DNA of 42,068 nt from Pelagibacteraceae bacterium AG-410-N23 (GTDB lineage: Bacteria; Pseudomonadota; Alphaproteobacteria; Pelagibacterales; Pelagibacteraceae): the NCBI GenBank assembly GCA_003215055.1, contig QCKW01000008.1, forward strand, positions 1 to 42,068, given 5' to 3'. Below, piece after piece: positions 25,225 to 34,413 of the stretch; the stretch's first letter is position 1; the number at the start of each line of letters is the position of its first letter. The position numbers and the translations under genes are program-made. The notes beneath the pieces are model-generated. The model did not search any database. It was not told where the DNA came from and saw nothing but the letters and a program-made list of their open reading frames with translations.

Positions 25225-25575
25225 ATGGACCTTTTGGCAAAATCAGACGATGAGATTTTTGCAATAGCTAAACCTTTCTGGGAAAATTTAGTGAAAGCAT
25301 CGAATATGAAGGATTATGGTGGCTTTACTAGAGATTTTTCAACACAAATGTTATTTGGAGCGAACGAGGTAGAGCTAGGCAAACAATGGGCTAACAACAA
25401 GATTATTACAAACCTAAACGAAACCTATGAACCTTTTGGTACCTTAAGAAGAGGAGAGCATATCACTGTATTGATTAAACAAACCAATAAAGAGATACCA
25501 GGAGAATTTTTAGGTAGACTAGTTTTAGGAGTTGAGGATGGTGAAATCAAGGTCTTTGGAGCTACAATTTACTAA
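25225..25575 (+). CDS. 116-aa hypothetical protein after aprA
   Basis: Starts 15 bases after aprA in the same direction. 116 residues, soluble, no cysteine, with an alpha+beta pattern: helix AKSDDEIFAIAKPFWENLVKASN then GGFTRDFST..., and strands GTLRRGEHITVLIKQTN, FLGRLVLGVEDGEIKVFGATIY. This could be an NTF2/SnoaL-like cone fold, but I see no definite family motif. As the fourth gene of the apr transcript it may be a sulfite-oxidation accessory protein. Function unknown. Confidence 0.7.
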   Translation: MDLLAKSDDEIFAIAKPFWENLVKASNMKDYGGFTRDFSTQMLFGANEVELGKQWANNKIITNLNETYEPFGTLRRGEHITVLIKQTNKEIPGEFLGRLVLGVEDGEIKVFGATIY

Positions 25576-25645
25576 TTAAAAAAAGTTCTCTCTTATTCAA
25601 TTAAAGTTTGACAATTTTAATAGTGGGTGTATTGAAGAATTATAG

Positions 25646-25780
25646 ATGCACCTTTCAAATATAAAAATCCCTCAAAAAATTTTAAATAAAAAAACAACAT
25701 TTATTAAGACTGGGATTTTTTCGGCTATAGCTGCTTGTTGGGGAGTAATTTTACTTGGAACTTTTATAACTTTTAAATAA
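25646..25780 (+). CDS. 44-aa single-pass membrane protein upstream of the TauE-like permease
   Basis: ATG 25646 to TAA 25778-25780. A basic N-terminus (MHLSNIKIPQKILNKKT) is followed by one helix rich in small residues (IFSAIAACWGVILLGTFITF). This is a typical short inner-membrane protein. It lies between the apr block and the sulfite exporter-like gene, 26 bases before the latter. No family recognised; could be a subunit of a nearby membrane enzyme. Confidence 0.55.
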   Translation: MHLSNIKIPQKILNKKTTFIKTGIFSAIAACWGVILLGTFITFK

Positions 25781-25806
25781 GTAATATTTTTAGTTTTTAT
25801 TATTAA

Positions 25807-26892
25807 ATGGAAGTTTTTTTACCTATAGCTCAAGTTTTTGTAAGTCCAATAGAAATTCTTTTATTAAGTGCGCTTGTTGGAGTTCTCTCAGGTCTATTTG
25901 GAGTTGGTGGGGGGTTTTTAATGACACCATTTTTAATTTTTTTAGGTGTTCCACCTGCATACGCAGTAGCAAATGAAGCTAATAATATTTTAGCAACTTC
26001 AGTCTCTGGATCTACTACTCATTGGTTAAAAAATACTTTGGATTATAAAATGGGTTTTATGATTGTGATTGGAGGGTCTATAGGAACAGCTTTAGGTATC
26101 TATACTTTTAGTTATTTTAAAGGGATTGGAAAAATAGATACAGTCATTTCTTTGGCTTATATGTACATACTTGCAATAATTGGAACTTTAATGCTAGTCG
26201 AGAGTTTAGGAGAAATTGATAAAGCTAAAAAAAATGTTGTAGAAAGAAAAAAATTACACGTTCATTATTGGATACACGGTCTTCCTTTCAGAATGAGATT
26301 TCCAAAATCTAAATTGTATGAAAGTATATTTACACCAATAATAATCGGTTTATTAGTTGGTTTTATAGCTGCTATTATGGGCATAGGTGGGGCTTTTATT
26401 TTAGTTCCTGCAATGATTTATATTATTAAGATGCCAACAAGATTGGTTCCAGGAACTTCTTTATTTGTAACTATTTTTGTAAGTGTAATAGTTACTTTTT
26501 TGCATTCGTTTAATTACGGTTCAATAGATTTAATGTTAGTTTTATTATTAGTAGTTGGATCTATTGTTGGTGTTCAAGTTGGACAAAAACTAGGAGAACA
26601 AATAGATAGTTCTGGATTAAAAGCATTATTAGCAATCTTGTTATTAATTGTTGGTATAGCGATTGCTTATGATACTTTTTTTGCAGAGGAAATTCAAAAA
26701 GAGGTAGTTAAAATAGCAAACAAGGATTTAAATTTCTTCTCAAGATTTATCAAAGATTTTTCAAAAGATATGCCATTCTTTTACGGATTATTTTCAATTT
26801 TATTTGCAGTTATTCTTGGGATTAGTGCTGCATTCATTAGAAGATTTTTATCTAGTCTGAGAAAAAAATATTTAGTAAAACCCGCAAAATAA
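25807..26892 (+). CDS. TauE/SafE (TSUP) family permease, probable sulfite exporter
   Basis: 361 residues in two homologous halves of the TSUP family: GVLSGLFGVGGGFLMTPFLIFLGVPPAYAVA (about 25-55) and GLLVGFIAAIMGIGGAFILVPAMIYIIKMPTRLVPGTSLF (about 181-220), with eight or nine membrane helices overall. A hydrophilic loop (135-165) is longer than usual. In taurine and sulfolactate degraders a TauE-type protein exports sulfite; the adjacent suyAB, xsc and apr genes support that use here. It is convergent with suyB with a two-base gap. Confidence 0.8.
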   Translation: MEVFLPIAQVFVSPIEILLLSALVGVLSGLFGVGGGFLMTPFLIFLGVPPAYAVANEANNILATSVSGSTTHWLKNTLDYKMGFMIVIGGSIGTALGIYTFSYFKGIGKIDTVISLAYMYILAIIGTLMLVESLGEIDKAKKNVVERKKLHVHYWIHGLPFRMRFPKSKLYESIFTPIIIGLLVGFIAAIMGIGGAFILVPAMIYIIKMPTRLVPGTSLFVTIFVSVIVTFLHSFNYGSIDLMLVLLLVVGSIVGVQVGQKLGEQIDSSGLKALLAILLLIVGIAIAYDTFFAEEIQKEVVKIANKDLNFFSRFIKDFSKDMPFFYGLFSILFAVILGISAAFIRRFLSSLRKKYLVKPAK

Positions 26893-26894
26893 TT

Positions 26895-28061
26895 TTAAGC
26901 GCTTCTATAAAGTTTAGTCATCACAAATTCCCTATGACCTAAGGCTTCTGCGCAAGTTAATCTACCATTTGCAACTTTTAAAGTTGTTTCAATAAGTTTG
27001 TCACCTGCTTGTGACATGTTCATTTCTCTAGAAAGAATTTTTGATACATCACAATCAATATGTTCCCCCATTCCTTTTACTGTCAATGGGTTTGCAGTCA
27101 ATTTTACTACTGGTTCAATTGGGTTGCCTACAATATTTCCTTGTCCTGTTGGAAATAAATGAATATTAAAGCCTGCTGCTGCTTGAAGAGTTACGCATTC
27201 TGCTGCAGCTGACGAAGTATCCATGAAATATAAACCTTTTCCTTTTTTTGGTTCTTCAGCTGGCTCTAAAACATCAACAAATTTACAGTTTCCAATTTTT
27301 TGAAAATTTCCAAAAGCTTTTTCTTCAATAGTAGTCAAACCACCTGCAATATTTCCTGCAGTTGGTTGACTTTCAGAAAGATCATCTGTTGCTTCTTTAA
27401 GAATAAAATCATTATATGAACTCCATGTTTTCATAAATTTGTCTGATGCTTCTTTAGTTGCTCCCCTAGTGGCACAAACCTTTTCAGCTCCAGTTAATTC
27501 AGATGTTTCACCAAAACACAAATGAACTCCTAATGGCTCAAGTTTATCCATTAAGTTTCCTACAGTTGGATTTGCTGCTAATCCTGAAGTTGTATCTGAT
27601 TCACCACATTTGACAGATATCCAAAGATCACTTATTGGACATTCTTCTCTCTGTTTTTCTGATGCCCACATCACAAACTCTTGTGCTTTTTTTGAAGCCT
27701 TCATTACAGTACCAATATCACCTGTTCTTTCTATGTGAAAACCCTCAACAGGTTTTCCAGTTTTTGCAATACCATCTACAATTTTTTTTGTCCATTTAGG
27801 TTCTATTCCTATCACAATAACAGCAGCTACATTTGGATTGCTTCCCGTTCCAATCATCGTTCTAAAATGTAATTCTAAATCAGCACCAAATTGAAGTCTT
27901 CCATATGAGTGTGGCAAGGCAATAGTCCCTTTGATGTTATTAGCTACTGCTTCCGCACAAGCGTTTGAAATGTCATCTACTGGAAGAATTATTACATGAT
28001 TTCTAGTACCCGCTCTTCCATTTTCTCTTTTATAACCTAAAAAACTTTTTGGAATTTCCAT
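26895..28061 (-). CDS. suyB: (2R)-sulfolactate sulfo-lyase subunit beta
   Basis: UxaA/altronate-dehydratase-like large subunit that eliminates sulfite from (2R)-3-sulfolactate to give pyruvate. From ATG 28061 it is 388 residues, the SuyB length, and opens [20 protein letters not shown]. SuyB-like landmarks are [44 protein letters not shown] and the C-terminus [14 protein letters not shown]. The frame is open to 28109; MSK at 28088 overlapping suyA is an alternative start. A sugar-acid dehydratase is less likely because the small subunit is separate and xsc is adjacent. Confidence 0.88.
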   Translation of the reverse strand: MEIPKSFLGYKRENGRAGTRNHVIILPVDDISNACAEAVANNIKGTIALPHSYGRLQFGADLELHFRTMIGTGSNPNVAAVIVIGIEPKWTKKIVDGIAKTGKPVEGFHIERTGDIGTVMKASKKAQEFVMWASEKQREECPISDLWISVKCGESDTTSGLAANPTVGNLMDKLEPLGVHLCFGETSELTGAEKVCATRGATKEASDKFMKTWSSYNDFILKEATDDLSESQPTAGNIAGGLTTIEEKAFGNFQKIGNCKFVDVLEPAEEPKKGKGLYFMDTSSAAAECVTLQAAAGFNIHLFPTGQGNIVGNPIEPVVKLTANPLTVKGMGEHIDCDVSKILSREMNMSQAGDKLIETTLKVANGRLTCAEALGHREFVMTKLYRSA

Positions 28062-28065
28062 ATCC

Positions 28066-28350
28066 TTACCATTTCTTTGTTTTGACATTGTGAACATGAA
28101 CATGTTCACCTTTTTTAATTGATTTGACTACTTTACCAATATCATGACCGTATTTTAAAATTGTATCTCCCTCTTTGAGGTCTGTCATTGCAATTTTATG
28201 ACCCAATGGAATTTCATCTACTGATTGAATATTGACTGTACTGTCATTTTCCATAATCCAGCAAGAGCAATCTTGTTTTGGGGTAATTTTTTCAACAACA
28301 ATAACGCCAACATTGTCCTTTTGGTCGTGAATTATAATGTCTGTAGCCAT
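28066..28350 (-). CDS. suyA: (2R)-sulfolactate sulfo-lyase subunit alpha
   Basis: 94-residue SAF-domain subunit that partners Suy[42 protein letters not shown] and [14 protein letters not shown] are as expected for SuyA. The stop lies 5 bases before the likely suyB start. It is first in a two-gene transcript divergent from xsc; the shared intergenic region is only 107 bases. Confidence 0.88.
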   Translation of the reverse strand: MATDIIIHDQKDNVGVIVVEKITPKQDCSCWIMENDSTVNIQSVDEIPLGHKIAMTDLKEGDTILKYGHDIGKVVKSIKKGEHVHVHNVKTKKW

Positions 28351-28457
28351 ATATAGTGTCGAAATGTTTATTTGAATTTCGTAAAAACTTATATATTAAT
28401 CGCAAAAATTAACAATTAAATTTTAAAAATTCGTTCTAATTTAGAAAGGTTCTATTA
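28351..28457. promoter_or_regulatory. Divergent suyA-xsc control region
   Basis: 107 AT-rich bases between two oppositely directed sulfonate genes. The inverted repeat CGAAAT (28360-28365) ... ATTTCG (28376-28381) with a 10-base spacer is near the suyA side and could be an operator; A/T-rich sequences resembling -10 boxes occur but no standard pair is clear. The xsc RBS is GAAAGG at about 28444. Confidence 0.4.
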
Positions 28458-30239
28458 ATGACAAAAATGACAACAGAGGAAGCTTTTGTAAAAGTTTTAC
28501 AAATGCACGGCATTGAACATGCTTTTGGTATTATAGGTTCAGCATTTATGCCAATCTCAGATATTTTCCCCGATGCTGGAATAACTTTTTGGGATGTTGC
28601 TCATGAAACAAATGGTGGATTAATCGCTGATGGTTACACGAGATCTACTGGAAAAATGTCGATGGTGATAGCACAAAACGGACCAGGTATAACTGGACTA
28701 GTAACACCAATTAAAACTGCTTACTGGAATCATACGCCCCTATTATTAGTAACACCTCAAGCTGCGAATAAAACAATGGGTCAAGGTGGATTTCAAGAAG
28801 TTGAACAAATGAATTTATTTAAAGATATGGTTTGTTATCAAGAAGAGGTTAGAGATCCATCAAGAATGGCAGAAGTTTTAAATAGAGTTATTGAAAAGGC
28901 AATTAGAGGCTCAGCGCCAGCACAAATAAATGTTCCAAGAGATTATTGGACACAAGTAATCGATATAGAATTACCACCAATTGTTCGATTAGAAAGACAA
29001 GGTGGAGGTGCTGATGCAATTTCAAAAGCGGCAGATTTATTATCTAAAGCAAAGTTCCCAGTAATTTTATCTGGAGCAGGTGTGGTAATTGGAGGAGCAA
29101 TTGAGGAAACAAAAAAACTTGCTGAAAAATTAGACTCACCAGTTTGTTCTGGTTATCAACACAATGATAGTTTTCCAGGAAGTCATCCTTTAGCGGTTGG
29201 ACCTCTTGGTTATAATGGATCAAAAGCTGCAATGGAATTAATTTCAAAAGCAGACGTTGTCTTAGCTTTAGGCACAAGATTAAATCCTTTTTCTACTCTT
29301 CCAGGATATGGAATTGATTATTGGCCAAAAAAAGCAAGCATAATCCAAGTAGATATAAACCCAGATAGAATTGGTTTAACTAAAAAGGTAACAGTAGGAA
29401 TAAGTGGGGATGCAAAATTAGTCGCGCAACAAATTTTTGATAAATTATCTTCAAATGCTGGAGATATAGATAGGCAAAAAAGAAAAGATCTTATTCATCA
29501 AACTAAATCTGCATGGTTACAAAAATTATCAAGCTTAGATCACGAAGACGATGATGAAGGAACAGTTTGGAACAAAGAAGCAAGAGAAAGAGATAAAGAT
29601 AGAATGTCTCCTAGACAAGCTTGGAGAGCAATCCAAGCTGGTATGCCAGAAGATGTAATTATCTCAAGTGATATCGGGAACAATTGTGCAATAGGAAATG
29701 CCTATCCCACATTTGAAAAACCAAGAAAATATTTAGCGCCAGGTTTATTTGGACCTTGTGGTTATGGTTTCCCATCAATCTTAGGAGCAAAAATTGGATG
29801 TCCTGATACACCTGTAATTGGTTTTGCAGGAGATGGTGCATTTGGAATTAGCATGAACGAAATGAGCTCTTGCGCAAGGGAAGAGTGGCCTGCAATTACA
29901 ATGGTAATTTTTAGAAATTATCAATGGGGCGCAGAAAAAAGAAATACTACTCTTTGGTTTGATAATAATTTTGTTGGAACTGAGTTAGATCCAGAATTAA
30001 GTTATGCTAAAGTAGCTGATGCCTGTGGTTTAAAAGGAGTTACAGTCAGAACGATGGAAGAAACAACAGCAGCAATTAAACAATCTTGTGAAGATCAAAA
30101 GAAAGACATTACAACCTTTATTGAAGTAATTCTTAATCAAGAACTTGGTGAACCGTTCAGAAGAGATGCAATGAAAAAACCAGTTAAAGTTGCTGGCATC
30201 AATAAAGCTGACATGAAGAAACAACCTTCTTTGGTTTAG
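28458..30239 (+). CDS. xsc: Sulfoacetaldehyde acetyltransferase
   Basis: ThDP enzyme converting sulfoacetaldehyde and phosphate to acetyl phosphate and sulfite, the central step of taurine and isethionate breakdown. 593 residues, standard. HETNGGLIADGYTRSTGK holds the catalytic glutamate in the N-terminal domain; NVPRDYWTQVID and the ThDP-binding GDGAFGISMNEMSS (from about 458) continuing to FRNYQWGAEKRNTTLWF are Xsc-specific relative to acetolactate synthase. The gene product would feed sulfite to AprBA or the TauE-like exporter and acetyl phosphate to Pta; no pta gene is in this window. Confidence 0.93.
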   Translation: MTKMTTEEAFVKVLQMHGIEHAFGIIGSAFMPISDIFPDAGITFWDVAHETNGGLIADGYTRSTGKMSMVIAQNGPGITGLVTPIKTAYWNHTPLLLVTPQAANKTMGQGGFQEVEQMNLFKDMVCYQEEVRDPSRMAEVLNRVIEKAIRGSAPAQINVPRDYWTQVIDIELPPIVRLERQGGGADAISKAADLLSKAKFPVILSGAGVVIGGAIEETKKLAEKLDSPVCSGYQHNDSFPGSHPLAVGPLGYNGSKAAMELISKADVVLALGTRLNPFSTLPGYGIDYWPKKASIIQVDINPDRIGLTKKVTVGISGDAKLVAQQIFDKLSSNAGDIDRQKRKDLIHQTKSAWLQKLSSLDHEDDDEGTVWNKEARERDKDRMSPRQAWRAIQAGMPEDVIISSDIGNNCAIGNAYPTFEKPRKYLAPGLFGPCGYGFPSILGAKIGCPDTPVIGFAGDGAFGISMNEMSSCAREEWPAITMVIFRNYQWGAEKRNTTLWFDNNFVGTELDPELSYAKVADACGLKGVTVRTMEETTAAIKQSCEDQKKDITTFIEVILNQELGEPFRRDAMKKPVKVAGINKADMKKQPSLV

Positions 30240-30286
30240 TTTCTTAAGATCTTTAAAATAGCAATCAATTATCGTATTCTTCTCTT

Positions 30287-31591
30287 ATGGAAGTGATAAA
30301 TGATAATACTTGTAGTTGGATTAATGATCTAACTCCGAGGAACAATATTCAAACAATTTCATCTGATTTAGATTGTGAGTGGTTAATTGTAGGTGCTGGT
30401 TATACAGGATTATCTGCTGCAAGAAAATTAGGTCAATTATATCCAAATCATAAAATATTATTAGTCGATGCTCAGTTAGCAGGTGAGGGAGCAAGTTCAA
30501 GAAACTCAGGTTATCTAGTTGATACAACACTTAATGATGGTTTTACCTCCAATAAAGAATTGGATAATTATAAAAAAAAAGCAGACATTTACAAATTAGG
30601 AATAGAAGCCGTTAAAAGATTTGTCAAAGAGCATCAGGTAGATTGTGATTGGAATAAATGTGGAAAGTATTTTGCTTCATCAAAGGAAGAAGATAAAAAA
30701 ATTCTTGAGAATTTTTCTGCTACTTTATCTAAATTAGGTTTTGAGCATTATTTATTGTCAAATAAAGAGCTTAAAAAAAGATTAGGTACAAATTTTTACA
30801 ACATCGCTCTTTATACAAAGGGAGGAATTTTGCTACATCCAGGCAAATTGGTAAGAGCTATGGTCGATACATTGCCTAAAAATGTCAGCCTTTATGAAAA
30901 TTCCTCGTTATTAAATTGGAAAAAGATAAATGATACTGTCATTTGTAATTTTAAAAATGGATCTATAAAAACCAAAAAAATTATCTTTGCTACAAACGGA
31001 TTTCTAAAATCTATAGGAATTAAATATAATTATAATTTTCCTATTACTTTAACAGCAAGTATGACCAGATCATTAACAGATGAAGAGTTCAAGTCAATTG
31101 GTCAACCAAAAGAGTGGGGAGTGTTACCAGTTAGACCCATGGGGGCTACTATCAGAATGACTAAAGATAGGAGAATTTTAATTAGAAACACTGCAGAAAT
31201 TTATAACCCTTATAAAATGCCTCAATCTGAATTAGATAAAAGATCATTTAAACAAAAGATAGGAATTAAAAAAAGATTTCCACAATTACCAGATAATATT
31301 ATTCAATCAACGTGGTCTGGAATAGTTTCAAGAACTAGAAATAGTTCTCAAATTTTTGAAAAAATAAATGAAAATATATTTGTTGCAGGTTGTTATAATG
31401 GTTCAGGCATTGGAGTTGGAACTTTATTTGGCGAACAAATAGCAATTAAAGCAAGCAATGAAAATACAAAAGAAATTGAAATTATTGAAGCTAGAAATAA
31501 ACCTACATGGCTTCCTCCAGATCCATTTTTAAGTTTAGGTGTCAAAGCTAGACTTTTATATGAACGATTTAGAGCAAAGACCGAAATATAA
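30287..31591 (+). CDS. FAD-dependent oxidoreductase (DAO family), possibly taurine dehydrogenase large subunit-like
   Basis: 434 residues with the dinucleotide loop WLIVGAGYTGLSAARKLG (32-49), ASSRNSGYLVDT (69-80) that binds the flavin, and the C-terminal GCYNGSGIGVGTLFGEQIA flavin contact. This is the glycine-oxidase/sarcosine-oxidase-like DAO family. Placement 47 bases after xsc makes a sulfonate amine oxidase such as TauY (taurine to sulfoacetaldehyde) an attractive reading, but no TauX-like partner is evident and other amine substrates are possible. Confidence 0.7.
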   Translation: MEVINDNTCSWINDLTPRNNIQTISSDLDCEWLIVGAGYTGLSAARKLGQLYPNHKILLVDAQLAGEGASSRNSGYLVDTTLNDGFTSNKELDNYKKKADIYKLGIEAVKRFVKEHQVDCDWNKCGKYFASSKEEDKKILENFSATLSKLGFEHYLLSNKELKKRLGTNFYNIALYTKGGILLHPGKLVRAMVDTLPKNVSLYENSSLLNWKKINDTVICNFKNGSIKTKKIIFATNGFLKSIGIKYNYNFPITLTASMTRSLTDEEFKSIGQPKEWGVLPVRPMGATIRMTKDRRILIRNTAEIYNPYKMPQSELDKRSFKQKIGIKKRFPQLPDNIIQSTWSGIVSRTRNSSQIFEKINENIFVAGCYNGSGIGVGTLFGEQIAIKASNENTKEIEIIEARNKPTWLPPDPFLSLGVKARLLYERFRAKTEI

Positions 31592-31708
31592 TTTGCACGT
31601 TAGAATTGAATAATTATAAATTAATCAAATATTTATTATAATATTTAGATAACTCAAATCAAACACACATCATATATTTTAAACTAACTAATATTGTTAT
31701 TTTAAGAT

Positions 31709-32800
31709 ATGAAAAAGAAAATAAAGATTTCAAATATCAAATCTCTTATCCCTAAGAATATAGGTTTAGAAAAGATAAAGCTTAATCCAGCAAATTTAAT
31801 TAAGAACACAAAAGAAAAAATAGAAGATTACTATACAACTTTAAAAAAAGAACGAGATAAAGAAAAAAAGAGACTAGATAAAAAAAGAAAACTAGATGAA
31901 AAAAAAGAATTACAAAAAGAAAAAAAACAGGCTCAGAAAGATAGACTAAATAAAATTAGAGAGGAAAAACGTCAAATATTAGCACAGAAGAAATTAATAT
32001 CAGACAATGAAAAGCAAGTTAGAAAAAATGAGGAAAAAAGAAAAAAAGTAGAGGCAAAAAGAATCAAAATTGAACAACAAAAATTAAAAGATGAAGAGGC
32101 AAGAAAATTAAGAGAAGATGCTCAAAGATTAAAGGAAGAAGAGCAGAGACTGAAAATGCTTGAAAGACAAAGAGTTAGAGAGGAAAAAATAAAGATAAGA
32201 GAAGAACAGATTAAAGCTAAAGAAATTGAGAGACAGAAAATTAGAGAGGAAAAAGAGAGAGAAAGACAAGAAAAAATTAGATTGAATGAAATCGAACGGC
32301 AAAAAAGATTAGATGAGGAGCAAAAAATTAGAGAAGCAGCCAGAAAATTAAAATATGAGGAAGAAAAATTAAGAGAAACTGAAAATAGACTGAGACAATT
32401 GGAAATTGAAAGACAACAAGAAATTGAAAGACAATTATTAAAAGAACAAGCAGAACAAAGAGCTAAAGAAGAGGAGTTAAAGATAAAAGAGGAAAGAATA
32501 AAAGCTGCAGAACAAGAGAGAATACAAAGGGAAAAAGAGCAAAGGGAAAAAGAGGAAGAATTAAGAAAAGAAGAGGAAACAAGAAAAAGAATTGAAGAGG
32601 AAAAGGAAATTGCTTTAAAACAAAAAGCTGAAGAAGAAGAGAGAATTAGAGAAGAAAATCGAAGAATTAAAGAATGGGAAGATAAATTTGATCAAGAGCA
32701 ACAAAAAAAAGAAGAGGAATTAATCAAGAAATTTTATAGTGACAACTCTTTAGAAGAAAATGTTAAAACTGATGATAGTGAAGAAAATAAAAATAGTTAA
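31709..32800 (+). CDS. Large charged coiled-coil protein, function unknown
   Basis: 363 residues, of which positions about 45-340 are an almost unbroken heptad-like run of Glu, Lys, Arg and Gln (for example EEEARKLREDAQ-type repeats and EKIRLNEIERQKRLDEEQ). It has a short basic N-terminal region containing SLIPKNIGLEKIKLNPANLI and an acidic C-terminus. There is no membrane anchor, signal peptide or cysteine. The single long helix would span tens of nanometres if continuous. It could be a structural or nucleoid/cell-envelope tether; composition may be exaggerated by AT-rich codon bias. Stop abuts the convergent phosphomannomutase. Confidence 0.7.
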   Translation: MKKKIKISNIKSLIPKNIGLEKIKLNPANLIKNTKEKIEDYYTTLKKERDKEKKRLDKKRKLDEKKELQKEKKQAQKDRLNKIREEKRQILAQKKLISDNEKQVRKNEEKRKKVEAKRIKIEQQKLKDEEARKLREDAQRLKEEEQRLKMLERQRVREEKIKIREEQIKAKEIERQKIREEKERERQEKIRLNEIERQKRLDEEQKIREAARKLKYEEEKLRETENRLRQLEIERQQEIERQLLKEQAEQRAKEEELKIKEERIKAAEQERIQREKEQREKEEELRKEEETRKRIEEEKEIALKQKAEEEERIREENRRIKEWEDKFDQEQQKKEEELIKKFYSDNSLEENVKTDDSEENKNS

Positions 32801-34255
32801 TTAAATTTTTTGATCATATTCTCCAATTTTTCCAGTTTTTTGAAGAATTTCATCTATAAATTTAAAAATTTTATTTTTTCTATCATTTGAGGTTGGGCTT
32901 TCTACAACAACAACTAGCGAGGGTTTGTTTGAAGAAGCTCTGATTAATCCCCATGATCCATCTTCAAAAGAAAATCTTATTCCATTAACAGTTAGTATTT
33001 CTTTTATTTCTTGATTATCTATTTTAATTTTTTCATTTTTAATTTTATCAAAAATATTAGTTACATCATCAACAACTTTATATTTTTCTTCATCTTTACA
33101 ATATGGTGCCATTGTCGGTGATTGAAAAGTTTTTGGTAGTTCATTTAATATTTCACTAATTTTTTTATCTTGTTTATCTAAAAGATGACATACTTGAATA
33201 GCTGAATTTATTCCATCATCATATCCATACCCCAAAGGTTGATTGAAAAAGAAATGTCCACTTTTTTCAAATCCTGCTAAAGCTTTTTCATCGTTGACTT
33301 TTCTTTTAATGTGTGAATGTCCTGTTTTCCAATAGATAGTTTTACATTTATTTTTATTTAAGATTTTATCGTTTGAGAAAAGTCCAGTCGATTTTACATC
33401 AACTATAAATTTTGAATTTTGATATGATAATGATAAATTTCTAGCAATCAATAAACCGATCTTGTCAGAAAATATTTCATTACCTCTGTTATCAATGACC
33501 CCAACTCTATCTCCATCGCCATCAAATCCAAATCCAATATCTGCATTATTTTCTTTCACAGATTTTGAAATTTCATGAAGCATTTTTAAATCTTCAGGAT
33601 TTGGATTATATTTTGGAAACGTCCAATCTAGATTACAATCTAATTCAATTACATCACAACCAATTCCTCTTAAAATATCTGGTGCAAAAATACCAGCTGT
33701 TCCATTTCCACAAGCTACAACAGCCTTGATTTTTTTATTAATTTTATTTTTTGTAATTAAATCTTTTTTATAAATTTCTTGAAAATTTTTAATGTTTTTG
33801 CAATGACCTTTACCAAGTTTAAATTGCATATTTAAAGTTATATCTTTTAGCTCTTTCATTTCATCCGGAGCATGAGTTAAGCCTTTTTTGATCCCCATTT
33901 TGACTCCAGTCCAACCATTCTCGTTATGACTTGCAGTTATCATTGCCACTGCATCAGCATCTAAGTTAAATTGTGCGAAATAAACCATTGGGGATAATGA
34001 CAATCCTATATCTTCAACAAAGCATCCGGTCGAAATTAATCCCTCTTTTAAAGCTGATTTAATTTCTTCACTGTAAGATCTGTAATCATGTCCTATTATT
34101 ACTCTTGGATTATTTTTTTTTGTATTATTTATAATTTGTGTTCCTAACCCTTTACCAAGATTCGTTATACCAAGCTGATTTATGTCTTTTTCGTACAACC
34201 ATCGAGCGTCATATTCTCTAAATCCGTAAGGATTTATTTTTAAATTTTCTGACAT
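32801..34255 (-). CDS. Phosphomannomutase/phosphoglucomutase
   Basis: Alpha-D-phosphohexomutase of the AlgC/ManB type, 484 residues. Active-site phosphoserine is Ser109 in ITASHNENGWTG; the Mg loop is FDGDGDRVGV with Asp245, 247 and 249; the sugar-binding loop GFEKSGHFFF and the phosphate-binding region RASSNKPSLVVVVES close the domain order. Supplies mannose-1-P or glucose-1-P for envelope polysaccharides. Monocistronic; divergent from the ribonucleotide reductase genes. Confidence 0.9.
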   Translation of the reverse strand: MSENLKINPYGFREYDARWLYEKDINQLGITNLGKGLGTQIINNTKKNNPRVIIGHDYRSYSEEIKSALKEGLISTGCFVEDIGLSLSPMVYFAQFNLDADAVAMITASHNENGWTGVKMGIKKGLTHAPDEMKELKDITLNMQFKLGKGHCKNIKNFQEIYKKDLITKNKINKKIKAVVACGNGTAGIFAPDILRGIGCDVIELDCNLDWTFPKYNPNPEDLKMLHEISKSVKENNADIGFGFDGDGDRVGVIDNRGNEIFSDKIGLLIARNLSLSYQNSKFIVDVKSTGLFSNDKILNKNKCKTIYWKTGHSHIKRKVNDEKALAGFEKSGHFFFNQPLGYGYDDGINSAIQVCHLLDKQDKKISEILNELPKTFQSPTMAPYCKDEEKYKVVDDVTNIFDKIKNEKIKIDNQEIKEILTVNGIRFSFEDGSWGLIRASSNKPSLVVVVESPTSNDRKNKIFKFIDEILQKTGKIGEYDQKI

Positions 34256-34333
34256 TTTGTTAATTACTTACCTTTTTTTTGATTTTTTTATTGATATTTT
34301 TTTTGTCACGTTCTATAAATGTTCTATTGATTT

Positions 34334-34380
34334 GTTGTTTATATAGTGTATCAAATCAAAGCGCATACAACATATAGTTG
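34334..34380 (+). promoter_or_regulatory. Tandem NrdR-like boxes upstream of nrdA
   Basis: Two 16-base sites resembling the NrdR box ACACTATATATAGTGT: 34334-34349 (right half TATAGTGT matches 8 of 8) and 34365-34380 (ATACAACATATAGTTG, 11 of 16; it is also part of the near-palindrome ACAACATATAGTTGT at 34367-34381). The centres are 31 bases apart, three helical turns, which is the usual NrdR spacing. Located 34-80 bases before the nrdA start in a 158-base divergent region with no gene. Confidence 0.7.
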
Positions 34381-34413
34381 TTTTCGCAAAATAACAGTAT
34401 AAAATACTAAATT

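Noticed and set aside
25608-25636. TTGACA as a promoter for the 44-aa ORF or TauE-like gene
   Set aside because: The sequence 17 bases downstream (ATTGAA) is a poor -10 box, so the pair was not called.
28088-28110. Inverted-repeat-like GTGAACATG/ACATGTTCAC at the suyA end
   Set aside because: It encodes the conserved HVHVHNV stretch of SuyA, so it is explained by coding sequence.
34398-34403. TATAAA close to the nrdA start as a -10 box
   Set aside because: Only 10 bases before the ATG with no suitable -35; too near for a normal leader, though leaderless transcription cannot be excluded.
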